From Anaerolineae bacterium (GTDB taxonomy: Bacteria; Chloroflexota; Anaerolineae; Aggregatilineales; Phototrophicaceae): 11,364 nucleotides of DNA. Below the pieces are notes generated by a model. That model was not told where the DNA came from and did not search any database. It worked only from the letters and a program-made list of their open reading frames with translations. The first letter of the stretch is position 1; the number at the start of each line of letters is the position of its first letter. This document shows positions 5,626 through 11,364 of the stretch, in pieces. The stretch covers positions 1 to 11,364 of the forward strand of contig JALONY010000030.1 of the NCBI GenBank assembly GCA_025454715.1, read 5' to 3'. Made by a program: the position numbers and the translations under genes.

Positions 5626-7464
5626 ATGAGAGACGAAGAAATCCGTTTTGACAAAGCCTTCCAAGAAATCGCCGACTCGCGTGCCCTGCCCCCGCAGATC
5701 GTCCGCGAAGCCCTGAGCGAAGCCCTTGTTTCGGCCTACCGCAAAGAGACCGGCGCCAGCAAAGCCCAAATCATCGAGGCCGAGGTCGATAACAAACTCG
5801 GTCGCCCCCGCATTTACGTCGAGAAAGAAGTGGTCGAAGAGGTCTTCTCGTCGCTGACCGAGGTCAGCCTCGAAGACGCTCGCTTCTTCAACCCCGAAGC
5901 CCAATACGGCGACCTCGTGATGGTGCGCGTCGAAATCACCCGCCAATTCGGGCGCATCGCCGCCCAATCGGCCAAGCAAACCATCCTCCAAAAAATCCGC
6001 AATGCCGAGCGTGAGACCGTCTTTGCCGAGTTCGACGCCAAGGTCGGCGAGGTCGTCACCGCGGTGGTGCAGAACGCCAACCCCAACCGCGTCACCCTGA
6101 CGATGAACAACAACCGCGTCGAGGCCATGCTGCGTAAGCAAGACCAAATCCCGGGCGAAAAGCTGATGGTCGGGCAAAAGGTGCGCGTCTACATCGTCGA
6201 GGTCAAGCGCGGCACCAAAAACCCCGAAATCGTGGTCAGCCGCACCCACCGCAACATGCTCAAGCGCTTGCTGGAGTATGAAGTCCCCGAAATCCAAAAC
6301 GGGCAGGTCGAAATCAAGAACATCGCCCGCGAGCCCGGCCACCGCAGCAAGGTCGCGGTCATCGCCCTGATGGACAACATCGATCCGGTCGGCGCGTGCG
6401 TCGGGCAGAAGGGCGTCCGCATCCAGACCATCGTGCGCGAGCTGAGCAACGAAAAAATCGATGTGATCGAGTGGTCGAACAACCACGAAGAATTCATCAA
6501 GAAGGCGCTCAACCCAGCCAACGCCAAGGCCGTCTTCCTCGATGACGACCCCGACAACGGGCGCACTGCCATCGTGATCGTCCCCGACGAAAACCTGTCG
6601 CAAGCCATCGGGCGCGAGGGGCAAAACGCCCGCCTCGCCGCCAAGCTCACCCACTGGCGCATCGACATCAAATCGCTCAGCGACGCCGTGAGCGATGCGC
6701 TGAGCAAAATCGACGCCCCCGAGCTGGCACCGTTCGCCCAACGCTTCCCGAACTTGGTGGCCGACGCCAAGCGCATCTACGAGAAGCGCTCGGCAGGCAT
6801 GACCACCCAGCCCGAAGAATTTACCGTGCTGGAGCGTTTCGCCGAGCAAGTCGAGGGCTACCTGCTGCAACAGCGCGTCCAAGCCCGCCAAGCCCGCATG
6901 GCCGAAATCGACGCGCTGCGCGCCACCCTGCCCCAGCACGCCTTCCAAATCCCGGTTGACCGCCTCAAGATGCCCGAGCCCCTCGTCGAGGCGCTCCAAC
7001 CCCTCGAGAACGTCGGCGAAATCTTGCTGCGCTTCCTGATTGACGAGAAGCGCATCCACCGCCTGCTGCACAACCAACCCGAGGGCAGCGTCGAAATCTT
7101 GCAAATCGCGCTGGACGCCGCCGTGCTGGAAGACCCCGAGCTGAGCGCCCCGCCCACCGTCGAAGCCGCCGCTCAACCCGCCGCCTACACCGCCCCCTCG
7201 TCCGAGCCGCGGTTCGTGCCGGTCGATCCGGCCTTTGACCCGCTCAGCGCCGAGGAGCGCCGCCGCCGCAAAGAAGCCCGCCCCGAGACCGTCGAGGTCG
7301 AGGTGGACGAGGACGACGACTCGGTCTCCGATGGCAAGGGCGGGCGCAAGGACGGCAAGAAGAAGAAGAAAGGCCGCACCATCGAGTACGACGAGGATCG
7401 CGGTCAAATGGTTGTCCGTCGCCAACACAAACGTGGTAACGACTGGACAGACGAATTCGAGTAG
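5626..7464 (+). CDS. nusA: Transcription termination/antitermination factor NusA, extended C-terminus
   Basis: 612 residues from the ATG at 5626 (B. subtilis 371, E. coli 495). NusA binds RNA polymerase and nascent RNA, promoting pausing, termination or antitermination. Visible parts: N-terminal polymerase-binding domain (about 1-130), S1 domain (about 137-205), and two KH domains with GxxG loops VGQKGVR (259-265) and IGREGQN (328-334). VPEIQNGQVEI (220-230), AREPGHRSKVAV (234-245) and DPVGACVG (253-260) are diagnostic. Residues 350-505 are probably helical. Residues 505-612 are low-complexity, with a Pro/Ala part, an acidic run (DEDDD, 561-565), a lysine run (578-582) and a basic end. I chose 5626 because the family N-terminus aligns there, though its Shine-Dalgarno match (GAGGGA, 12 bases away) is poor; 5530 or an ATT at 5596 are in-frame alternatives. 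No rimP precedes it. Confidence 0.96.
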   Translation: MRDEEIRFDKAFQEIADSRALPPQIVREALSEALVSAYRKETGASKAQIIEAEVDNKLGRPRIYVEKEVVEEVFSSLTEVSLEDARFFNPEAQYGDLVMVRVEITRQFGRIAAQSAKQTILQKIRNAERETVFAEFDAKVGEVVTAVVQNANPNRVTLTMNNNRVEAMLRKQDQIPGEKLMVGQKVRVYIVEVKRGTKNPEIVVSRTHRNMLKRLLEYEVPEIQNGQVEIKNIAREPGHRSKVAVIALMDNIDPVGACVGQKGVRIQTIVRELSNEKIDVIEWSNNHEEFIKKALNPANAKAVFLDDDPDNGRTAIVIVPDENLSQAIGREGQNARLAAKLTHWRIDIKSLSDAVSDALSKIDAPELAPFAQRFPNLVADAKRIYEKRSAGMTTQPEEFTVLERFAEQVEGYLLQQRVQARQARMAEIDALRATLPQHAFQIPVDRLKMPEPLVEALQPLENVGEILLRFLIDEKRIHRLLHNQPEGSVEILQIALDAAVLEDPELSAPPTVEAAAQPAAYTAPSSEPRFVPVDPAFDPLSAEERRRRKEARPETVEVEVDEDDDSVSDGKGGRKDGKKKKKGRTIEYDEDRGQMVVRRQHKRGNDWTDEFE

Positions 7465-7475
7465 AATAGCATCAA

Positions 7476-7584
7476 GCCCTCAGCCCATCGAAACCGGTCG
7501 GCTGAGGGCATGGTGTAATGCGCGGCGCGGTCGCCGCGTCTAATCTGTCTAAGGTTCCGTTCGAGGGCGGGCAAACACTCCCGC
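7476..7584 (+). repeat. Series of hairpins in the nusA-ylxR intergenic region
   Basis: The 134 bases between nusA and ylxR contain no credible gene but three inverted repeats. GCCCTCAGCC (7476-7485) pairs with GGCTGAGGGC (7500-7509) over 10 bp with a 14-base loop. CGCGGCG (7521-7527) pairs with CGCCGCG (7532-7538) around a 4-base loop. GCGGG (7567-7571) pairs weakly with CCCGC (7580-7584). None is followed by a T-run, so they are not ordinary intrinsic terminators. They may be sites of RNA processing, stability elements or protein binding sites within the operon transcript. Confidence 0.5.
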
Positions 7585-7598
7585 AAAAGTAGGCCGTC

Positions 7599-7874
7599 AT
7601 GAGCCAAAAGCCTCTCAAACATATCCCCCAACGGATGTGCGCGGTGTGCCGCACCAAAGAGACCAAGCGTGCGATGACCCGCATCGTCCGCTTGCCCGAG
7701 GGTGCCGTCGAAATCGACCCCAGCGGCAAGCGCAACGGGCGCGGCGCATATGTGTGCGACAACCCCGCCTGCTGGGACAAAGTGTTGACGACCAACGTGC
7801 TGGAAAAAGCGCTCCGCACCAGCCTCACCCCAGAGGCTCGTGCCCATTTGCGCCAGACCTTGCCCGCCTCATGA
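7599..7874 (+). CDS. ylxR: YlxR/RnpM family RNA-binding protein (DUF448)
   Basis: 91 residues, the usual family size. The signature is clear: RMCAVCR (12-18), a TRIVRLPEG strand (27-35), NGRGAYVC (46-53) and a later Cys at 58 in PACW. The two CxxC-like pairs (14/17 and 53/58) suggest a metal or structural cysteine site. The B. subtilis homologue was renamed RnpM because it binds the RNase P RNA and modulates RNase P; a role in nucleoid or transcription regulation has also been proposed. It lies between nusA and infB, the normal place for this family in Gram-positive-like operons. The start at 7599 has only a weak ribosome site (AGG with a 5-base spacer). ylxQ, which usually follows, is absent. 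Confidence 0.92.
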   Translation: MSQKPLKHIPQRMCAVCRTKETKRAMTRIVRLPEGAVEIDPSGKRNGRGAYVCDNPACWDKVLTTNVLEKALRTSLTPEARAHLRQTLPAS

Positions 7875-7936
7875 ACGCCCCCACCCACCCGCACATGGCG
7901 GGCAGGCCACATCACATCAAACGAAAGCGCGCCTAG
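7871..7936 (+). CDS. Possible 21-residue small ORF overlapping the ylxR stop
   Basis: An ATG at 7871 overlaps the ylxR TGA in an ATGA arrangement typical of translational coupling. It encodes 21 residues that are His- and Arg/Lys-rich and end in RKRA before a TAG. It occupies the 112-base gap where ylxQ would normally lie. No family is recognisable, and the frame was already open through ylxR, so chance is a real explanation. It may be a mere coupling relay or nothing. Confidence 0.15.
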   Translation: MNAPTHPHMAGRPHHIKRKRA

Positions 7937-7976
7937 CGCACGGTGCCATTGGGGCATCCTGTGTGCTGGGCTTCTC

Positions 7977-7983
7977 AGGAGGT
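7977..7983 (+). promoter_or_regulatory. Strong Shine-Dalgarno that fixes the infB start
   Basis: AGGAGGT lies just before the ATG at 7987, with 4 bases between AGGAGG and the start codon. It is the best ribosome binding site in the window and decides against the longer in-frame start at 7840, which would overlap ylxR and add 49 residues of low-quality sequence. Confidence 0.85.
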
Positions 7984-7986
7984 TCT

Positions 7987-9795
7987 ATGCCACAGGAAAA
8001 GCAAGTCATTCTCATCCCCGATTACATCACCGCCCGCGACCTCGCGGCGATGATTAAGGCCAGCGCCATCGATGTGATGAAGCGCATGATTGCCAATGGG
8101 GTCATCGTCACGGTCAACCAGCCGGTCGATTACGACACCGCCGCCATCATCGTCGAGGAAATGGGCTTCGAGCCCCGCTCCGCCACCGCCATCGCCCAAG
8201 CCGAGGCCGAGCGTAGCCGCGTCGAGAACAGCACCCAGCTGGCCGGCAAGCTCATCAAGGACGAGCGCAGCGAAAACCTCAAGCGCCGCCCGCCGGTCGT
8301 CACCATCCTCGGCCACGTTGACCACGGCAAAACCACCCTGCTCGACAACATCCGCAAAACCCGCGTCGCCGAGGGCGAGGCCGGTGGCATCACCCAGCAC
8401 ATCGGTGCCTATCAGGTCAAGCGTGGCGAAGACCTGCTGACCTTCCTCGACACCCCGGGTCACGAGGCCTTCACCCAAATGCGCGCCCGTGGCGCACAAG
8501 GTGCCGACATCGCCATTTTGGTGGTGGCCGCCGACGACGGCGTGATGCAGACCACCCGCGAAGCCCTCAGCCACGCCCGCGCCGCCAACGTCCCCATCGT
8601 GGTGGCCATCACCAAGGTCGATAAGCGCAACGCCAACATCGACCGCGTCAAGCAGATGCTGGACGAAATCGGCCTGAAGCCCGACGACTGGGGCGGCGAT
8701 ACGCTGATGATTCCGGTCGCCGCCGTCAAAGGCCAAGGCATCGACGACCTGCTCGAGGCGTTGTTGCTGACCGCCGAATCGACCCAAATCGCCGCCAACC
8801 CCAAGGCCACCGCCAGCGGTGCCGTGCTGGAGAGCCGCGTCGATAAGAACCGAGGGACACTCGCCACCTTGCTGGTGCTCAACGGCACCCTCAAGCGCGG
8901 TGATGTCATCGTCGCCGGTGAAGCCCAAGGCCGCATCCGCGCCATGTACGACGCCAGCGGCAAGCAAGTCGATTCCGCGCCCCCCTCGACCCCCGTGCAG
9001 GTGCTCGGCCTCAGCCAGCCGCCGCTCCCGGGCACCACGTTCGAGCAGGTCAAGAACGAGAAGGTCGCCCGCCAAATCGTCGAGGATCGCCAAGACGCCG
9101 TCAGCGCCCAACGCGCCTCGGTCGCCCGCGCCCAAGTCACCCTCGAAGACGTGTTCCGCCAAGTGGCCGAGGGCGACGCCAAAGACCTCAACCTGATTAT
9201 CAAGGTGGACGTGCACGGCTCGCTCCAGCCCATCATCGACTCGCTCAACGACATCGGCAAAGGCAACCCTGACGGCGTGCGCCTACGCATCCTCAGCGCC
9301 GAAGTCGGCAACGTGACCGAGACCGACGTGATGCTGGCCAGCGCCTCCAAAGGCATCGTCATCGGCTTCAGCGTCGATGTAGACCCCGCCGCCCGCCGCT
9401 CCGCCGAGGCGCACAACGTCGAGGTTCGCCACTACGACATCATCTATAAGCTGTTCGAAGACATCGAGCTGGCGCTCAAGGGGATGCTCGACCCCGTCTA
9501 CGCCCCCAAGACCATCGGCCTCGCCGAAGTCCGCCAAGTCTTCAAGGTCGGCAAGGTCGGGTCGGTGGCCGGTAGCTTCATCCGCGAGGGCGAAGCCCGC
9601 CGCAACGCCAAAGCCCGCGTCAAGCGCGGTGGCAAGGTCTTGGTCACCGAATCGACCATCTCCTCGCTCAAGCGCTTCCAAGACGACGTGCGCGAAGTCC
9701 GCACCGGTTTCGAGTGCGGCATCAGCCTCGCCGAATTCAACGAGTTCGAGGTCGGCGACATCATCGAGTTCTACATCATGGAGCGCGTGAACTAA
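7987..9795 (+). CDS. infB: Translation initiation factor IF-2 (short form)
   Basis: 602 residues, much shorter than E. coli (890) or B. subtilis (716) IF2. The long variable N-terminal region is missing and the protein starts almost directly with the IF2_N module (about 6-60, [13 protein letters not shown]). The GTPase domain has G1 GHVDHGKT (109-116), switch [10 protein letters not shown] (155-162), G4 as TKVD (209-212) instead of the usual NKxD, and G5 as VAAVKG (244-249) where SAxxG is normal. Domain II follows (about 277-345), then domain III (about 385-490) and the fMet-tRNA-binding C2 domain (about 500-602) with AEVRQVFK (513-520), SLKRFQDDV (560-568) and ECGI (576-579). It positions initiator tRNA on the ribosome with GTP. 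It is followed 4 bases later by rbfA. Confidence 0.97.
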   Translation: MPQEKQVILIPDYITARDLAAMIKASAIDVMKRMIANGVIVTVNQPVDYDTAAIIVEEMGFEPRSATAIAQAEAERSRVENSTQLAGKLIKDERSENLKRRPPVVTILGHVDHGKTTLLDNIRKTRVAEGEAGGITQHIGAYQVKRGEDLLTFLDTPGHEAFTQMRARGAQGADIAILVVAADDGVMQTTREALSHARAANVPIVVAITKVDKRNANIDRVKQMLDEIGLKPDDWGGDTLMIPVAAVKGQGIDDLLEALLLTAESTQIAANPKATASGAVLESRVDKNRGTLATLLVLNGTLKRGDVIVAGEAQGRIRAMYDASGKQVDSAPPSTPVQVLGLSQPPLPGTTFEQVKNEKVARQIVEDRQDAVSAQRASVARAQVTLEDVFRQVAEGDAKDLNLIIKVDVHGSLQPIIDSLNDIGKGNPDGVRLRILSAEVGNVTETDVMLASASKGIVIGFSVDVDPAARRSAEAHNVEVRHYDIIYKLFEDIELALKGMLDPVYAPKTIGLAEVRQVFKVGKVGSVAGSFIREGEARRNAKARVKRGGKVLVTESTISSLKRFQDDVREVRTGFECGISLAEFNEFEVGDIIEFYIMERVN

Positions 9796-9799
9796 GCCT

Positions 9800-10192
9800 A
9801 TGTCCATCAAACAGGAACGCATGAGCGGTCGCATCCGCGACATCCTCAGCGCCCTCCTGATGCGCGAGGTCAACGACCCGCGCCTAGAGGGCGTCACCGT
9901 GACCAGCGTCAAGCTCGACCCCGAGCTGATGTTCGCCACGGTCATGGTCAACGCGCTAGGCGACGAAGAGCGCCGTGACGAAATCATGGCCGGCCTCAAG
10001 CGCGCCAAGGGCTTCTTGCGCCGCGAAGTCGCCTCGCGGGTGCGCCTCCGCAATGCCCCCGAGTTGCTCTTCCGTTGGGACGAAGGGCTGGAGCGCGCCG
10101 AGCGCGTCAACCGCTTGTTCGACAAGCTGGTCATCCCGCCCCCGCCGCCCAAAGAGGAAACCGACGATGACGATGACGACCTCTTGGACTGA
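9800..10192 (+). CDS. rbfA: 30S ribosome-binding factor RbfA
   Basis: 130 residues, typical for the family. RbfA binds the immature 30S subunit near helix 1 and the decoding centre and helps 16S rRNA maturation. MREVNDPRLEGVTVTSVKL (21-39) holds the family's DPRL element and first strand, and LRNAPELLF (83-91) matches the conserved later part with its KH-like fold. The tail has five consecutive prolines (112-116) and an acidic run of Asp (121-126). The start at 9800 is 4 bases after the infB stop with no strong ribosome site, implying translational coupling; Met8 is an alternative start. Its last 26 bases overlap nrnA, and the tail codons contain the nrnA ribosome binding site. Confidence 0.93.
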   Translation: MSIKQERMSGRIRDILSALLMREVNDPRLEGVTVTSVKLDPELMFATVMVNALGDEERRDEIMAGLKRAKGFLRREVASRVRLRNAPELLFRWDEGLERAERVNRLFDKLVIPPPPPKEETDDDDDDLLD

Positions 10193-11159
10193 GGCCGCCC
10201 GCCTCATCCACGACGCCCAGCGCGTCGTCATCGTCACCCACCAAGCCCCCGACGGCGACGCCATCGGCTCGTCGTTGGGGTTGCTGTACACCCTGCGCCA
10301 GCTCGGGAAGACCGTGGACGCCGCCGTCGATGGCGGCGTCCCGCCCTATCTGCGCTATCTGGCGGGTGCCGACGACATCGCCCCCAGCCTCGATGAAGGC
10401 GCATGGGACGTGTGCATCAGCACCGACTCCAGCGACGAGGCGCGCACCGGCGACTGTGGCGCCTATGCCCGCGCCCACAGCCGCGCCGTCATCAACCTCG
10501 ACCACCACATCACCAACACCGGTTTCGGTGATGTGCACTTGGTCGTGCCGACGGCGGTATCCGCCGCCGAAATCGCCTTTGACTGGCTGACCAACACGTT
10601 CGGCGCCACGCTCAGCCGCGAGGCCGCCCAAGCCCTATTGACCGGCATGGTCACCGACACGCTCGGTTTCCGCACGTCCAGCGTCACCCCGCGCACGCTC
10701 GAGATTGCCCAACACCTGATGCGCGCCGGTGCTGACCTGACCGAAATCACCGCCCGTACCCTCGACAACCGCAGCCTCGACACCCTGACCTTGTGGCGCG
10801 AGGCTTTGGCAGGCTTTCGCCTAGAAGACGGCGTCATCTGGGCACAGCTCCCGTTCGAGGCGTTCGAGCGCAACGGCGTCGCCCCAACCACCGAGTTCGG
10901 CTTGTCCGAGTTCCTGATCCAAATCGACAAGGCCATGGTCTCCGTCACCTTCAAGCAAGAGAGCGACGGCGACATCAAGCTGAGTATGCGCGCCAAGCTT
11001 GGCTTCGATGTCGGGACTGTCGCGTTGGCCTTGGGCGGCGGTGGCCACAAACAGGCCGCAGGCGCCACCCTGCGCGATACGACGCTCGACGCGGCGGTCG
11101 CACAGGTCATCCCGTTGCTCAAAGAGGCCGTCACACGCGGGGCGCAGGTCATCCGCTGA
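10167..11159 (+). CDS. nrnA: DHH-DHHA1 phosphoesterase, NrnA-like (nanoRNase / pAp phosphatase)
   Basis: 330 residues, normal for NrnA. The DHH domain shows [13 protein letters not shown] (24-36), the Asp of STDSSD (87), LDHHITN (111-117) and TDTLGF (163-168), which together bind two Mn ions. The DHHA1 domain ends with [10 protein letters not shown] (290-299), the substrate-binding glycine loop. Relatives degrade 2-5 nt RNAs and dephosphorylate 3'-phosphoadenosine 5'-phosphate; some act on cyclic dinucleotide products such as pApA. Which activity dominates cannot be told here. I chose the ATG at 10167 because GAGGA lies 8 bases upstream; an ATG at 10173 is two codons later. It overlaps rbfA by 26 bases and truB by one base (TGATG), which fits co-translation in the RNA-processing operon. 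Confidence 0.92.
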   Translation: MTMTTSWTEAARLIHDAQRVVIVTHQAPDGDAIGSSLGLLYTLRQLGKTVDAAVDGGVPPYLRYLAGADDIAPSLDEGAWDVCISTDSSDEARTGDCGAYARAHSRAVINLDHHITNTGFGDVHLVVPTAVSAAEIAFDWLTNTFGATLSREAAQALLTGMVTDTLGFRTSSVTPRTLEIAQHLMRAGADLTEITARTLDNRSLDTLTLWREALAGFRLEDGVIWAQLPFEAFERNGVAPTTEFGLSEFLIQIDKAMVSVTFKQESDGDIKLSMRAKLGFDVGTVALALGGGGHKQAAGATLRDTTLDAAVAQVIPLLKEAVTRGAQVIR

Positions 11160-11364
11160 TGCACGGGTTCCTCAACATCGACAAACCCCGCGGCCCGACC
11201 AGCCACGATGTCGTCAACAAGCTGCGTTGGACGCTCAAGCAACGCGGCTTCAAGCACCTCAAGGTCGGGCACGCGGGCACGCTCGACCCGATGGCCACCG
11301 GCGTGCTGGTCGTGTGCATCGGGTCGGCCTCGCGCCTGAGCGAGTACGTGATGGGGCACGACAA
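11159..11364 (+). CDS. truB: tRNA pseudouridine(55) synthase TruB, N-terminal part (cut by window end)
   Basis: The first 68 residues are visible. [17 protein letters not shown] (3-19) is the family N-terminus and [17 protein letters not shown] (36-52) contains the catalytic Asp at 43. TruB makes pseudouridine 55 in the T-loop of tRNAs and also acts as a tRNA folding chaperone. The ATG shares one base with the nrnA stop (TGATG), so it is translationally coupled. The gene continues beyond the window. Whether ribF follows cannot be seen, but a ribF copy is already present at 4442-5365. Confidence 0.95.
   Translation, partial: MHGFLNIDKPRGPTSHDVVNKLRWTLKQRGFKHLKVGHAGTLDPMATGVLVVCIGSASRLSEYVMGHD

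Noticed and set aside
5527..7428. A 633-codon open frame on the minus strand opposite nusA
   Set aside because: It mirrors nusA codon bias in GC-rich DNA, is full of low-complexity Leu/Val/Asp/Gly, and matches no family, whereas nusA on the other strand is certain.
7550..7590. A T-arm-like string (GGTTCCGTTCGAGG) suggesting a tRNA before ylxR
   Set aside because: No acceptor stem, D-arm or anticodon arm can be paired around it, so it is not a tRNA.
7975..9216. A 413-codon open frame on the minus strand opposite infB
   Set aside because: It is a shadow of infB with repetitive Gly/Asp/Leu composition and no family motifs.
1..11364. Mobile elements, CRISPR arrays, phage genes or attachment sites
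   Set aside because: I saw no transposase, integrase, regularly spaced repeats or target duplications; every sizeable coding region but the 5' fragment belongs to a housekeeping or sugar-transport family.

Overview
The window comes from a GC-rich bacterial chromosome (roughly 60% G+C by eye) and is densely coding. It holds two unrelated blocks that meet at a divergent intergenic region near 5370-5625. The best guess for the host is a member of Chloroflexota (for example Anaerolineae-like). This rests on the short IF2, the NusA with a long charged tail, the YlxR-IF2-RbfA-DHH phosphoesterase-TruB gene order and the style of the maltose system. No rRNA or other taxonomic marker is present, so the assignment is inference (about 0.6).

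Left block, minus strand (234-5365). Reading in the direction of transcription, ribF (FAD synthetase/riboflavin kinase) comes first and ends at an intrinsic terminator. A separate promoter whose -35 overlaps that terminator then drives malE-malF-malG, the binding protein and two permeases of a maltose/maltodextrin ABC importer. The ATPase (MalK) is not in the window. The operon ends at a bidirectional terminator (166-199), shared with an unidentified plus-strand gene whose last 52 codons open the window. MalE carries an extra C-terminal domain resembling the X25 module of pullulanases and has no lipoprotein cysteine. MalF keeps a large extracytoplasmic loop like the enterobacterial P2 domain. 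A 12-bp hairpin with a GAAA tetraloop lies in the first codons of malF, where it could set the MalE:MalF ratio.

Right block, plus strand (5493-11364). A sigma70-type promoter and a leader containing a terminator-like hairpin precede nusA, ylxR (rnpM), infB, rbfA, an nrnA-like DHH phosphoesterase and truB (cut by the window end). This is the conserved transcription/translation/RNA-processing operon, with short gaps or overlaps from infB onward. Neither rimP before nusA nor ylxQ between ylxR and infB is present, and ribF, often downstream of truB, is here divergent to nusA.

The genes are known families, and I found no undescribed multi-gene system. The items most worth a second look are regulatory or architectural: the nusA leader attenuator candidate and uncertain nusA start, the malF initiation-region hairpin, the MalE-X25 fusion paired with a P2-bearing MalF, and the TKxD variant in the IF2 G4 motif.
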